Source: Marinobacter sp. S6332 (GTDB lineage: Bacteria > Pseudomonadota > Gammaproteobacteria > Pseudomonadales > Oleiphilaceae). Taken from it: a stretch of DNA of 64,000 nt. Made by a program: the position numbers and the translations under genes. Positions 19,062 to 29,239 of the stretch are shown one piece after another (positions within the stretch are counted from its first letter, which is position 1; each line of letters opens with the position of its first letter). The notes under the pieces are model-generated. The model ran no database searches. It was given only the letters and a program-made list of their open reading frames with translations, and was not told the origin of the DNA. The stretch is taken from contig NZ_JALKAP010000001.1 in NCBI RefSeq assembly GCF_023016045.1, positions 236,843 through 300,842 on the forward strand, in the 5' to 3' direction.

Positions 19062-22000
19062 TTAAGTCCCCCGCCATTCCCGAAACTGCTCCAGCCAAGA
19101 TAGCAGGGCCGGAATAATCACCAACACCAGAACAGTCGATAGGCCCAAGCCAAACGCGATAGAGGTGGCCATAGGGATCAAAAATTGTGCTTGCAGCGAG
19201 GTCTCAAACAACAACGGAAGCAAGCCGCCAATGGTGGTCAGGGAGGTCAGCAATACGGCGCGCACCCGCTGCACAGCCGCCTCATTCAGCGCCTCATTGA
19301 TACCCAACCCCTTCTCTCGCTGATGATTGTAAAAGGAAACCAGAATGATGGCGTTGTTCACCACAATGCCTGCAAGACCAAACAGCCCAAACAGCGATAG
19401 AACCGTAAGCTGAATCCCCATCACCCAATGACCCAGCAAAGCACCCACTAGTGCAAACGGAATAATGGCCATCACGATCAACGGTAGGCTCCAAGAAGCG
19501 AAGACCCACACCAATATTACATACATCAAGGCTATGCCGACCACTAAGCCTGTTTTCATATCGTTAATGGTTTCCCGCTGATCCGCCGACCGCCCTTCGA
19601 AGCTGTAGCGTACGTTGTAGCGGCTCGCGATATCAGGCAAGGCATCCGCCTCCAGACTCTCGATAATTTGTGCCGTGGTGCTTACCCGTGTGTTCAACGC
19701 AGAAGTGACTTCAACCGCTAACTTGCCATCGGCGTGGCGCAATGCCTCAAAACCCTGACGATGATCCAGATTCATCACTTGCCCCAGCGGGACAAAACGG
19801 CCATCGGGTGTGCGCACCGTCACCCGAGACAGAGTGGATAAACGCTCACGTTGCTCCTTAGGCAACTGCACACGCACTTCCATTTCATCACGACCGTCCT
19901 GATAAATCTGGGCGACGCGGCCATCGAAGGCCGCCCGCAATTGGCGCCCCAAGTCGGTTGTGGTGAGGCCTAAGGCTTGACCGTAGGCACTGGTTTGGTA
20001 GATCAGCTGCTCCCGGCCCCAGGGCATGTCATCTTCTACATCCAGTACTCCCGGCAGGGTCGATAACGCCTGCGCCAGCTCTTCAGCAGCAAGCTTTAGG
20101 TTCTGTGAATTGTCACCAGTCAGTCGCACGTTCACATCCCGGCCCGGAGGCCCGGCCTGACGCTCGGAAATCGCCAGATTATCCAACCCAGCAGGCAGAG
20201 CCAGTCGGCTGCGCCATTCGTTGATAAACTCCGGATTGCGCACAGGGCGCTGATCCGAAGGCACCAACTCAATCATCATAGAGCCCAGTTCATCTCCGGA
20301 CCGGGAACTGCCTCCCGCACCCAGTGTTGCACCTTCTGTGGTAACGGCGTGTAGTATCAGATTGCCGCCCAGTGCCGACTCTGTTTCATTTAATGTCGTT
20401 TGCATATCCGCTATAAATTGATCAACGGTTTTGCTGTCTGTGCCCGCAACGAAACTGGCGTTGGCGTAAAGTACCGAGGGTTCCGGCGTTGGAAAGAAGT
20501 TGAATCCGAGGCGACCGCCAGCAAGCAGGCCCACGGTTACTAGCGCCAAAGCGACCACACAGGCCATAGTGATGCCTCTATGCTCCAAACTACGCTGGGA
20601 AAACCGGCGAAATGGACCTTCACGAAAGCGATCAAAACGGCGTTCAAAACCAACACGGAAACGTGCGACAGGATTGCGGCTGGGCGCCGCAGGCTCTGGC
20701 GTATTCTTATTGGCATTTCGGGGTTTGAAAGCATGCCGCAAGTGAGCGGGCAGAACAATGAAACACTCAAGCAAGGACGCGATCAGTACACAAATCATGA
20801 TGACCGGAATATCGCCAAGAATATTACCGATAACACCACCCACCACCAGCAATGGCATAAACGCGGCGACCGTGGTTAACGACGATGCCAGCACTGGCCA
20901 AACCATGCGCTTTGCTGCGCCTTCCGAAGCATAAATAGAGGCCTCACCCATGCGGGCGTGGGCATCTGCGTCTTCCCCCACAACAATAGCGTCATCAACA
21001 ATCACCCCCAGCGCCATAATCAGCGCAAACAAGGACATCATGTTGATAGAGCCGCCAATCAGCCAGAACACACCCAAAGCTGCCAGAAACGCCGTGGGAA
21101 TACCGACCGCCACCCAAAGTGCAACGCGCCCGGGGAGGAACAGGTACAGCAGGCACACAACCAATATCAAACCGCTGAGACCATTATTAGTAAGGAGGGA
21201 GATACGGTCGTTCAGCAGCTGCCAGGTCTCGTCGTAAACTTCCAACTGTATCGACGGCGGCATCGTGGCCCGGGTTTCTTCAAGCCATTGTTCCAATACT
21301 TTCGCGGCTGCCAAGGAGTTGCCGTTCTCTGCTCTTTGCAGTTGCAATTCAATGGCAGGAAAGCCGTTACGGATAAGGGAAACTTGGCTATCGCGGTCTT
21401 CTTGACGAACATCGGCAATATCTCCCAGCCGCAGCTGAACACGCTCATCACTGAGTAGCGGTAACGATTCAAACGCCTGAGGACTGCGCCTTTGCTCTAC
21501 AGACCGTAGCTCCCGAGCCGAGTCCTGCTGCGCCATGATTCCAGCGGGCAAGTCCCGCGAAACCGAAGCCACTCTGTCGGCAACCTGCTCAAGTGTAAGC
21601 CCCAAGGTCTCCAGCCTTTCAACAGGGATATCGATACTGATTTGCTGCTCGGGCAACCCCCGGAAAGACACCCGGTCTATACCCTGTTGCAAGAGCTCAT
21701 CTTCGTATCGGTAAGCCAAAGCCCGTAGCTCGCTGCGATCAACGTCTCCGAACATCAACAGGCGGGCAACGGGCTCGTAACGCTCGATACGGGCGACTCG
21801 AGGCTCTTCAGCGTCTGTAGGGAGGTTGTTGAATTCATCAACTTGCTGGCGCACATCATCCAGTGCAGTGATCGGGTTGGTGCCTTCCTGAAACTCCAGA
21901 GTGATAGAGGCAATGCTTTGCGCCGAAGTGGAAGTCATCTTCTTGAGGCCATTCACACTGCGCAAACGCTGTTCCAGCGGGTTGGTAATACCCTGCTCCA

Positions 22001-22187
22001 CATCCTCTGCAGAGGCACCACTCCAAACCACTCGCACACTGACTATATCGAGCGCAAAGGTAGGAAAAAACTGCACGTTCATGCGAGTAAGCGCCAAGGT
22101 ACCGGCGAGCAGCATCATCAACATCACAAGGTTGCCAGCGACCTTGTGATGTACAAAAAAGCCAATGACGCCTTTTCTGCGCCTCAT
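19062..22187 (-). CDS. RND-family efflux pump, inner-membrane subunit
   Basis: 1,041 residues, with the RND duplication: TM1 at the N-terminus, a large periplasmic loop, a TM2-6 block, then the same again. The proton-relay Asp pair is in TM4 (MALGVIVDDAIVVGEDADA). Further family marks are VNGLKKMTSTSAQSIASIT and GLAGIVVNNAIILVSFYNH. It overlaps the adaptor gene by 4 bases. No outer-membrane channel gene is nearby, so it presumably uses a shared TolC-type channel. Substrate cannot be read from sequence. Confidence 0.9.
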   Translation of the reverse strand: MRRRKGVIGFFVHHKVAGNLVMLMMLLAGTLALTRMNVQFFPTFALDIVSVRVVWSGASAEDVEQGITNPLEQRLRSVNGLKKMTSTSAQSIASITLEFQEGTNPITALDDVRQQVDEFNNLPTDAEEPRVARIERYEPVARLLMFGDVDRSELRALAYRYEDELLQQGIDRVSFRGLPEQQISIDIPVERLETLGLTLEQVADRVASVSRDLPAGIMAQQDSARELRSVEQRRSPQAFESLPLLSDERVQLRLGDIADVRQEDRDSQVSLIRNGFPAIELQLQRAENGNSLAAAKVLEQWLEETRATMPPSIQLEVYDETWQLLNDRISLLTNNGLSGLILVVCLLYLFLPGRVALWVAVGIPTAFLAALGVFWLIGGSINMMSLFALIMALGVIVDDAIVVGEDADAHARMGEASIYASEGAAKRMVWPVLASSLTTVAAFMPLLVVGGVIGNILGDIPVIMICVLIASLLECFIVLPAHLRHAFKPRNANKNTPEPAAPSRNPVARFRVGFERRFDRFREGPFRRFSQRSLEHRGITMACVVALALVTVGLLAGGRLGFNFFPTPEPSVLYANASFVAGTDSKTVDQFIADMQTTLNETESALGGNLILHAVTTEGATLGAGGSSRSGDELGSMMIELVPSDQRPVRNPEFINEWRSRLALPAGLDNLAISERQAGPPGRDVNVRLTGDNSQNLKLAAEELAQALSTLPGVLDVEDDMPWGREQLIYQTSAYGQALGLTTTDLGRQLRAAFDGRVAQIYQDGRDEMEVRVQLPKEQRERLSTLSRVTVRTPDGRFVPLGQVMNLDHRQGFEALRHADGKLAVEVTSALNTRVSTTAQIIESLEADALPDIASRYNVRYSFEGRSADQRETINDMKTGLVVGIALMYVILVWVFASWSLPLIVMAIIPFALVGALLGHWVMGIQLTVLSLFGLFGLAGIVVNNAIILVSFYNHQREKGLGINEALNEAAVQRVRAVLLTSLTTIGGLLPLLFETSLQAQFLIPMATSIAFGLGLSTVLVLVIIPALLSWLEQFREWRGT

Positions 22188-23434
22188 TCCGGGACGCTCC
22201 CTTTGTCTTCATTTGTATTTGCTATGTCTACTTTCAAGCCGGTAAGCGCATTCGGAAGGTGGGTAACAACCAATTGCGCACCCGGCTTGAGCGCTTCACC
22301 GGCAATTAAAAGGCGCCGCTCGCCGTTGTCGGAGACTGCCTCGCCAACCCGTTCAACAGAAACACGCTGCATGCGACTGTCATCTGCAACCAGATATACG
22401 TTATTGGCGCCGTATAGAGCGCTGAAAGGAATACCTACAGTCCCACTACGCTGCGGCCGTTCAAGGCTGACAGGCAAAAGAGCACCCGGACGCAAGCCTG
22501 CTGAGTCTCCTGCCAATTCGAGAATCGCCTCAGTTCCAGCTGGGTCGCTAGTACCAGCAAAACGTTCCAGCCGGAATCGAACCTCCTGCTTATCACTGTA
22601 TGCATAGAGATCCTCGCCATTCGCCATAGCGTTTAATAACTCAGCACGATACCGCTCAGGCACTCTGGCCCGGAGCTCCATACCTTCTGAGGCATAGACG
22701 GAGAGCAGTTTCTGATTTCTTGATACTTGATCTCCCACCGCCACCTGAACATCCGTTACCACGCCATCGAACGGAGCAATAACTCGAGCGCGCTCAGCAT
22801 CTCGCCGGGTGATCGCCAGAGTTGCCTCGGCCTGAGCCAATCTGGCTTCTAGGCTTTGCAGCCGCGCCGGATGTTCATCGATAGCGCGCTGGCGATTACT
22901 GGCACTGAGTTCCGCTCTGGCCACACCGTCGGTTACACTTTCCAGATTTTCTAGAGATGCAAGATTACGGTCTACCAAAGATCGAGTGCGCTCCCTTTGC
23001 CTGCGGGCATTATCCAGAATGGCCAACTCGCTTTTCAGCGCGACTTGGTCGTTGCGATAACGCACCTCTTCTGAGCGAATCTGCGCCGCAAGGTCAGCCA
23101 CTTGGGCGTTTGCTTGAGCAAGCACTGGTTCAGTATCTTGAACATCCAGAGCCACCAAAAGATCACCTTTGCTAACTCTTTGACCCTCGGCGACGGGCCG
23201 CTCACCAATGCGACCAGCCAAGGTGGCAATCACCAATACCTGCTCGGGCGCTACTATCTCGCCGTACAGAGGCAAAATAGGGGTGTGGGCTTTTGGCTCA
23301 ACCCGCTGAACCTCTACCCGCCAGGTACGCTCGGTAGCAGACACCTGAGCTGGCTCCGGGCGGGTCATTTTCAAAAACAGGAAACCCAAAATTCCGGCAG
23401 CGAGAATGATTACGGGTACAAATCGTTTGGACAT
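22184..23434 (-). CDS. RND periplasmic adaptor (membrane fusion protein)
   Basis: 416 residues from the ATG at 23434 (MSKRFVPVIILAAGILG), chosen because a membrane anchor starts there; a longer frame reaches 23521 but adds residues that look untranslated. It has a lipoyl/barrel-sandwich part (GRIGERPVAEGQRVSKGDLL), a long coiled-coil hairpin (~residues 95-205) and a second half-lipoyl (RARVIAPFDGVVTDVQVAVG). It links the inner-membrane pump to an outer-membrane channel. First gene of a five-gene minus-strand operon. Confidence 0.9.
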   Translation of the reverse strand: MSKRFVPVIILAAGILGFLFLKMTRPEPAQVSATERTWRVEVQRVEPKAHTPILPLYGEIVAPEQVLVIATLAGRIGERPVAEGQRVSKGDLLVALDVQDTEPVLAQANAQVADLAAQIRSEEVRYRNDQVALKSELAILDNARRQRERTRSLVDRNLASLENLESVTDGVARAELSASNRQRAIDEHPARLQSLEARLAQAEATLAITRRDAERARVIAPFDGVVTDVQVAVGDQVSRNQKLLSVYASEGMELRARVPERYRAELLNAMANGEDLYAYSDKQEVRFRLERFAGTSDPAGTEAILELAGDSAGLRPGALLPVSLERPQRSGTVGIPFSALYGANNVYLVADDSRMQRVSVERVGEAVSDNGERRLLIAGEALKPGAQLVVTHLPNALTGLKVDIANTNEDKGSVPE

Positions 23435-23563
23435 AGCGTGTGGGCCAGCTAAGGTAAATAAAGCTCCGCCAGAAGACGGGAACGAATAACCAGATATCTC
23501 TTCACGGCACCTGAAAAGCATCTCCGGATTACTATAAAGCGTACTGTCAGGAGTACTATACGT

Positions 23564-24013
23564 TTGTTCTCAGAAAACTATGCCAACCTGCTCAGCGCCA
23601 CAGTTATCAACGCGTTCATTGTGGTGATTGTTGTGTTCATGCACCGCGAGGCGCTAGTTCGCCTGAGCGCCCTTTTGAAAATAATGCACACTCACCACCA
23701 CTTGCGCCTAGTCACGGCTGTTCTTGGCGTTTTGCTGGCTCACACCGTACAGGTGTGGGTGTTTGCCGCCGCCTATTTCTTCATGCACCACGCGGATACC
23801 TGGGGCACTCTGGCAGGCAACTTCAACGGCAGTTTTCTGGACTGCGTTTACTTTTCTTTTAGCACCTTTACCACCGTTGGCTATGGTGATATCGAACCCT
23901 TGGGCGCACTACGTTTTTTGACCGGAATCGAAGGGCTCACCGGGTTAGTATTAATCACCTGGAGCGCTTCGTTCCTGTTCATGAAAATGCAGCGCTACTG
24001 GACAGGCAGTTAG
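23564..24013 (+). CDS. small two-TM potassium channel
   Basis: 149 residues. Two to three hydrophobic segments (about residues 10-27, 45-68, 125-145) flank a pore helix with the K+ selectivity filter STFTTVGYGDIEP. No regulatory domain (RCK) follows, so it is a minimal Ion_trans_2-type protein. The start is TTG at 23564 with AGGAG at 23549-23553; the nearby ATG is out of frame. It lies divergent from the adaptor gene and convergent with the second RND pump. Confidence 0.85.
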   Translation: MFSENYANLLSATVINAFIVVIVVFMHREALVRLSALLKIMHTHHHLRLVTAVLGVLLAHTVQVWVFAAAYFFMHHADTWGTLAGNFNGSFLDCVYFSFSTFTTVGYGDIEPLGALRFLTGIEGLTGLVLITWSASFLFMKMQRYWTGS

Positions 24014-24023
24014 CAGCCTGTCC
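24000..24023. terminator. hairpin between convergent genes
   Basis: Perfect 8-base arms GGACAGGC / GCCTGTCC with an 8-base loop that contains the stop of the channel gene, just before the end of the convergent RND gene. No U-run, so a weak or bidirectional terminator at best. Confidence 0.35.
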
Positions 24024-24037
24024 GTATGCTCGCAGCT

Positions 24038-27000
24038 TTATACCCACTTGCATCTAGCCAAGGTGTAATACAGTAGAGGCACTACCACAACAGTCAGCAA
24101 GGTCGAGAGCGCAAGCCCGAACACCAGCGAAATTGCCAGCCCGTTAAAGATGGGGTCATTGAGGATGAAGTAAGCACCCACCATCGCTGAGACCGCCGTC
24201 AGGGCTATGGGTTTGATACGCACTGCCCCCGCCAGAACCACAGCTTTCTCCAGCTCAATTCCTTCATCCAGAAGTTGCTGAATGAAGACCACCAGCAATA
24301 TGGAGTTGCGCACAATAATACCCGCCAGCGCAATCATCCCGATCATACTAGTTGCGGTGAATTCCCTATCCAGCAGAGCATGCCCGGGCATAATGCCGAT
24401 CAGGGTCAGTGGTATGGGCGCCATGATCACCAGCGGCAGAATATACGAACGGAATTGCGCCACCAGCAACACAAAGATCATGAACACACCCACACTGTAG
24501 GCTGCGCCCATATCCCGGAAGGTTTCATAGGTAATCTGCCACTCACCATCCCATTTAAGAGTGCCTTTTTCAGGCAGGGGTGGCTGACCAATAAAGAATT
24601 GCTGCGGCGCATCTTCCTGCTGGTTCAGGCGCGAGACCATAGAGAACATACCGTATAGGGGCGAGTCTACGTCACCCGCCATATCGGCGGTTACATAGGT
24701 CACCGGCAGCAAGTTTTTATGGTAGATAGCGCCGATCCAGTCGGCTTCGCGCACCTGGGCAATACTGGCCAGAGGCACCAGGTTGCCATCGCGGCTGCGC
24801 ACCTGCAGAGACATAAGCACCGATGGCTGAGCCTTATCGACATCCTCAAGCGTTACCCGAATAGGCACAGGGTATTTGGCATGATCGTCGTGCAAAAAGC
24901 TGACGTTCATGCCACCCAGCGCCATTTGTAACGCCACAACCACTTGCGCCTGAGATACGCCCAAACGGGCAGCCCGAGCGCGATCCACTGCAATTTCCCA
25001 CTGCCGTGTGGGGGCTTCAAGCGTGGTATCAATATCCACAAGTCCTTCCACCTCTGCCATTCCGGCAGCCACAGAACGGGCCAGCTTGGCGCGCTGATGA
25101 GCGTCTGCACCGTATATTTCTGCCACTACGGGCGAAAGCACTGGCGGCCCGGGCGGCACTTCAACAATCTTGACGCTGGCATCGTAGCGCTTGCCGATAG
25201 CGGTCAGCGGCGCGCGCAGCGATTGGGCGATGTCGTGGGACTGGCGGGGCCGCACGCTCTCATCGCTGAGATTCACCTGAATATCGCCCTGGTACGGGTC
25301 ACTACGCAGGTAGTACTGGCGCACCAGACCATTGAAGTTGATGGGTGCGGCGGTGCCTGCGTAGCTCTGCCAGCTGGTCACTTCCTCAACAGTTTCCAGA
25401 TAATGCCCCATCTCCAGAAGCGCCCGCTGAGTTTGCTCAACCGGCGTGTGCTCGGGCATATCCACCACAATCTGGAACTCTGATTTGTTGTCGAAGGGCA
25501 GCATTTTCATGATCACCGCCTGAAAACCCGGCAAAGACGCCGCAGCTAAAGTGAGCAGGATCACGCCGAGAGCCAGAAAGCGGCGACGCCAGTGGTGCTC
25601 GCCCAGGAAGGGCGTAAGAACACCGCCAAATATTTTCATGGCCAAGGGGCTGACCCCGTCCGCGGAACTGCCGGACTCTTCCGTTCCCGTAACGGCTTCG
25701 CCTTCTTTGCGCTTCAACAACCGGAACGCCAACCAGGGCGCGACTACAAACGCAACGATCTGGGACAGCACCATACCGGCAGATGCGTTGATGGGAATGG
25801 GGCTCATATAAGGCCCCATCAAGCCACTCACAAAGGCCATAGGCAGCAGCGCCGCCATAATAGTAAGGCTGGCCATAATGGTGGGAGTGCCCACTTCGTC
25901 TACAGCAACCGGGATGATGTCTTTTAGCGGGTGCCTAGAATTCTGAATCCGGCGGTTGATGTTTTCTGTGATCACTATGCCGTCATCCACCAGAATACCG
26001 ATGGAGAAAATCAGTGCGAACAGCGACACTCGGTTCAGGGTAAAGCCCCAAGCCCAGGAGAATACCAGCGTTAGCAACAGCGTAATCAGTACCGCTATGC
26101 CGACGATCAATGCCTGACGCCAACCCATGGCGATCAGCACCAGCAACACCACGCCCAGCGTGGCGGAGATAAGATCAGAAATCAGCTTCTGGGCTTTCGC
26201 GGAGGCCGTTTCGCCATAATCCCGGGTAACAATAACTTCCACACCCTCAGGCAAAGCCCGGTTGCGGATCTGCTCCAGCCTCTGTTCAATAGCCCGGGTG
26301 ATATCCACAGCGTTTTGCCCGGGCTTCTTGGCAATGGCGAGCGTCACGGCCGGGTACACATCACCGGCCTGACCAACACTGTTGGCATCTGCTGCTGGGC
26401 CGAAACCGGTCATCACACTCTGGTCGGCCACAGTGCCGCCACGACTGACACTGGCCACGTCATCCAGATACACCACTGCACCAGCGTGCATTCCAACCAC
26501 GAGGCTGCGCACATCATTGACGCTCTCCAACAAAGTGCCCGCCTGAACCGGAATGGACAGGTTGTCGCGAGTAATGCGGGTTTCCTGAGCGCTGGCATTG
26601 GCGGCTTTCAGGGCATCGCGAATATCGCCGAGGGTAAGATTGAACCCGGCAAGCAAAGCCGGATCAAAATGGATGTCCACCCGGTCGGGCACACCGCCCA
26701 CGGTGTAAACATCCCGGGTTCCGGGCACCCGCTTGAGTGCCACTTCCAGCATGTGGGCCAGACGCGTCAGTTCTTCTCCGGTATGACCATTCACCGGGTC
26801 ATAGAGAGTCAGCGTCATGACCGGCACATCATCAATGCCTTTAGGTTTTATAACCGGCTGAGAAGCACCCAACTCGGGCGGCAACCAGTCCTGATTGGAG
26901 TACACCTGGTTATAGAGCCGAACCAGCGCTTCCTTGCGCGGAATACCCACTTCAAACTGCACGGTGATAACTGCCTGGCCCTGACGGGACACGGAATACA

Positions 27001-27268
27001 CGTGTTCAACGCCGGAAATTTCGCTCATAACCTGCTCAGCAGGCGTTGCGATGGCGCTTTCCACTTCCTGGGTGCTGGCACCCGGAAACGCGATCATGAT
27101 ATCCGCCATGGTGACGTCTATCTGCGGTTCTTCCTCTTTTGGAGTGACCACAACCGCAAGCACGCCCAGAATAATAGAAAGTAGCGCTATCAAAGGCGTT
27201 AGATGGTTATCCTGAAAAACCCGGGCAATCGCCCCTGAAGGGCCGACCGGAGGCAGTTTGCTGCTCAA
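24038..27268 (-). CDS. RND-family efflux pump, inner-membrane subunit (second system)
   Basis: 1,076 residues. The RND fold is evident: N-terminal TM1 (TPLIALLSIILGVLAVVV), the motif IDVTMADIMIAFPGAS, the TM4 acidic pair FSIGILVDDGIVITENI, and the TM10-11 block MIALAGIIVRNSILLVVF. It differs clearly in sequence from the pump at 19062-22187, so these are not recent duplicates. It overlaps the adaptor stop by 4 bases. Substrate is unknown. No outer-membrane factor is next to it. Confidence 0.9.
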   Translation of the reverse strand: MSSKLPPVGPSGAIARVFQDNHLTPLIALLSIILGVLAVVVTPKEEEPQIDVTMADIMIAFPGASTQEVESAIATPAEQVMSEISGVEHVYSVSRQGQAVITVQFEVGIPRKEALVRLYNQVYSNQDWLPPELGASQPVIKPKGIDDVPVMTLTLYDPVNGHTGEELTRLAHMLEVALKRVPGTRDVYTVGGVPDRVDIHFDPALLAGFNLTLGDIRDALKAANASAQETRITRDNLSIPVQAGTLLESVNDVRSLVVGMHAGAVVYLDDVASVSRGGTVADQSVMTGFGPAADANSVGQAGDVYPAVTLAIAKKPGQNAVDITRAIEQRLEQIRNRALPEGVEVIVTRDYGETASAKAQKLISDLISATLGVVLLVLIAMGWRQALIVGIAVLITLLLTLVFSWAWGFTLNRVSLFALIFSIGILVDDGIVITENINRRIQNSRHPLKDIIPVAVDEVGTPTIMASLTIMAALLPMAFVSGLMGPYMSPIPINASAGMVLSQIVAFVVAPWLAFRLLKRKEGEAVTGTEESGSSADGVSPLAMKIFGGVLTPFLGEHHWRRRFLALGVILLTLAAASLPGFQAVIMKMLPFDNKSEFQIVVDMPEHTPVEQTQRALLEMGHYLETVEEVTSWQSYAGTAAPINFNGLVRQYYLRSDPYQGDIQVNLSDESVRPRQSHDIAQSLRAPLTAIGKRYDASVKIVEVPPGPPVLSPVVAEIYGADAHQRAKLARSVAAGMAEVEGLVDIDTTLEAPTRQWEIAVDRARAARLGVSQAQVVVALQMALGGMNVSFLHDDHAKYPVPIRVTLEDVDKAQPSVLMSLQVRSRDGNLVPLASIAQVREADWIGAIYHKNLLPVTYVTADMAGDVDSPLYGMFSMVSRLNQQEDAPQQFFIGQPPLPEKGTLKWDGEWQITYETFRDMGAAYSVGVFMIFVLLVAQFRSYILPLVIMAPIPLTLIGIMPGHALLDREFTATSMIGMIALAGIIVRNSILLVVFIQQLLDEGIELEKAVVLAGAVRIKPIALTAVSAMVGAYFILNDPIFNGLAISLVFGLALSTLLTVVVVPLLYYTLARCKWV

Positions 27269-28317
27269 TTCCGAGCCTCCTTGTTCAAACGATCTGAACC
27301 CACCAGTTCACCAGGGTACATAACAACCTGCTCGCCTTGGCTCAGCCCTGCCAGAACCTCCAGGCGGCCGTCCTGCTGCGCACCGGTACGAACCTGCCGT
27401 AACCGAGGGCGGCCTTGCTCATCAAGCACAAACACTGCCCTCAGCTCACTGCGACGAACAAGGCTGCTGGCGGGTATCCACAACACTTCACGCGCTGCGA
27501 CCGGAACGCCCACCTTCACCAGCATGCCCGGAAACAATGACCCGTTGGGCTCATTCAGGCGCATACGCAAACGGAAGGTATGGGTCGCCGGGTTGGCGTA
27601 GGGATAAAACGTCATCTCGCCGGTTTCCAGCACCCGACCATCGCCGAGGGTCACCTTCGCCTGGCGGTCGCGCCGGGCCAAATCGGCATATTGCTGGGGC
27701 AGATCTACAACAACCCGCAACTGCTCTAGGGACAGACCACTGAGCAGGGGCTGGCCGGGGCTGACAGACTCACCGAGTTCCACATGGCGTTCAGTCAGTA
27801 TGCCGCCGTAAGGCGCAATAATACGGGTATAACTCAACTGTTCCCGGGCTTCTGCCAATGCGGCTTCGGCGCGCTCCAGGCGGGCTTTTGCAGCGGCAAG
27901 ATTGTTTCTGGCACTATCAAATTCCTGCCGGGACACAAGCCCGCGTTCGTGGATGCTTTCAATCCGGTCAAATTGCTGTTGGGCATCATCCAGAGTTGCT
28001 TTGGCTTCATCCCGGCCAGCTTGCGCCTGATTGAGTCGAGCGCGCTGCTCACTGCTATCCAGCTGCACAATCAAATCGCCGGCAGCCACCGAGTCGTCTA
28101 CATCGAAAGGCAGCTGCTGTACGGTGCCGCTGGTTTGTGCAGATACGGTACTCTGCTGAACCGCCTCAATCACCCCATCCAACACGAGGGTTTCCTGCAG
28201 TTCACTGCGCTCAACCGCCGCAGTCTGCAATTGGCCAGAGGTATCCGCACCCAGAACAGGTGCCGAGCAAACCAATCCAAGCACGATCGCGCCCAGTACA
28301 GAAATGTGTTTCACCAC
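27265..28317 (-). CDS. RND periplasmic adaptor (second system)
   Basis: 350 residues with a signal peptide (MVKHISVLGAIVLGLVCSA, cut likely after VLGA). Lipoyl halves are QLPFDVDDSVAAGDLIVQLD and YTRIIAPYGGILTERHVELG, flanking a coiled-coil hairpin (~residues 95-160). It is the first gene of a two-gene operon with the pump. A palindrome 17 bases ahead of the start codon may be the operator of a regulator encoded elsewhere. Confidence 0.9.
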   Translation of the reverse strand: MVKHISVLGAIVLGLVCSAPVLGADTSGQLQTAAVERSELQETLVLDGVIEAVQQSTVSAQTSGTVQQLPFDVDDSVAAGDLIVQLDSSEQRARLNQAQAGRDEAKATLDDAQQQFDRIESIHERGLVSRQEFDSARNNLAAAKARLERAEAALAEAREQLSYTRIIAPYGGILTERHVELGESVSPGQPLLSGLSLEQLRVVVDLPQQYADLARRDRQAKVTLGDGRVLETGEMTFYPYANPATHTFRLRMRLNEPNGSLFPGMLVKVGVPVAAREVLWIPASSLVRRSELRAVFVLDEQGRPRLRQVRTGAQQDGRLEVLAGLSQGEQVVMYPGELVGSDRLNKEARN

Positions 28318-28333
28318 CAGCCACCTCGAAAGC

Positions 28334-28351
28334 AGTTATTAGGTAATAACT
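28334..28351. promoter_or_regulatory. palindromic operator candidate ahead of the second RND system
   Basis: Perfect 7-base arms AGTTATT / AATAACT around AGGT, directly upstream of the adaptor start in an AT-rich stretch. Size and place fit a TetR- or MarR-type repressor site. No regulator gene is adjacent, so the protein that binds it is unknown. Confidence 0.45.
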
Positions 28352-28413
28352 ATAGGTTATCAATATATTCAAGAGTAAGACACACCAACCTACCCTCTTG
28401 CCCCCGGCGACTG

Positions 28414-29166
28414 TCAGGATTTGCCCGCGGTAAACCCACCATCGACCATGAGCGTAGAGCCAGTTGTGAAGCTGGCTTCGTCACTGACCAGAAACAGGAA
28501 CGCATTGGCGATCTCCTCTGCGCGGCCAAGGCGGCCCATTGGATGCAGGCTGATCAAGCCCTGCCGAAGTTCCTCATCCAGATCCTTCAGCAGCGGGGTG
28601 TCTATGTAGCCCGGACCGATGGAGTTCACACGCACGCCTTTTGTAGCCGCTTCCAGCGCCAGAGTACGGGTCATGTTCACCACGCCACCTTTGGCTGCAG
28701 AGTATGCAACGGTATTGCTCTGGCCAAAAACGCCTAGAATCGAGGCACAGTTAACGATCGAACCACTACCCTGCATATACATTTGCCGCAACGACGCACG
28801 AGCTACGCGGAAAACCCCATTTAAGTTGATATCAATGACTCGCAGATAGTCATCATCCGGGTAATCAACCGCAGCGCTAAGCCCACCGATTCCGGCATTG
28901 TTGAAAACACCGTCAAGGCCTCCGAGTTCGCTCACCGTTTTATCAACCAGCGCATCCACCTCGGCAGTGGACGTGACATCCACCGGCACGAACAGACAAC
29001 GGCCGCCGTATTCAACACTCAAGCGCCGCGCCTCCTGCGCACCTTCGCTCGAAGACAGGTCTGCAAGCACAACCCTTGCACCCTCTTGCAGACAGCGCTC
29101 AACCGCCGCCAATCCCAAGCCACTAGCACCGCCGGTTACCAGAATTCGTTTTGTTTCAAGTCTCAT
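28414..29166 (-). CDS. short-chain dehydrogenase/reductase (SDR)
   Basis: 250 residues from the ATG at 29166, supported by AGGAG eight bases upstream; an upstream in-frame start at 29208 lacks this. Classical SDR: cofactor loop TGGASGLG (~residues 11-18), NNAG, catalytic Ser in SIVNCAS, and the YSAAKGG active-site Tyr/Lys. Asp after the second strand (VVLADLSS) suggests NAD(H). Substrate unknown; members are often named 3-oxoacyl-ACP reductase or glucose dehydrogenase by similarity, which the sequence alone does not support. Confidence 0.88.
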   Translation of the reverse strand: MRLETKRILVTGGASGLGLAAVERCLQEGARVVLADLSSSEGAQEARRLSVEYGGRCLFVPVDVTSTAEVDALVDKTVSELGGLDGVFNNAGIGGLSAAVDYPDDDYLRVIDINLNGVFRVARASLRQMYMQGSGSIVNCASILGVFGQSNTVAYSAAKGGVVNMTRTLALEAATKGVRVNSIGPGYIDTPLLKDLDEELRQGLISLHPMGRLGRAEEIANAFLFLVSDEASFTTGSTLMVDGGFTAGKS

Positions 29167-29239
29167 GGTTTGTTCTCCTGCAATTGAGTCAGTTAGAGCA
29201 TAGCCCATAGCTAATGGGGCGGCTCAGAACGGCTTCTAC

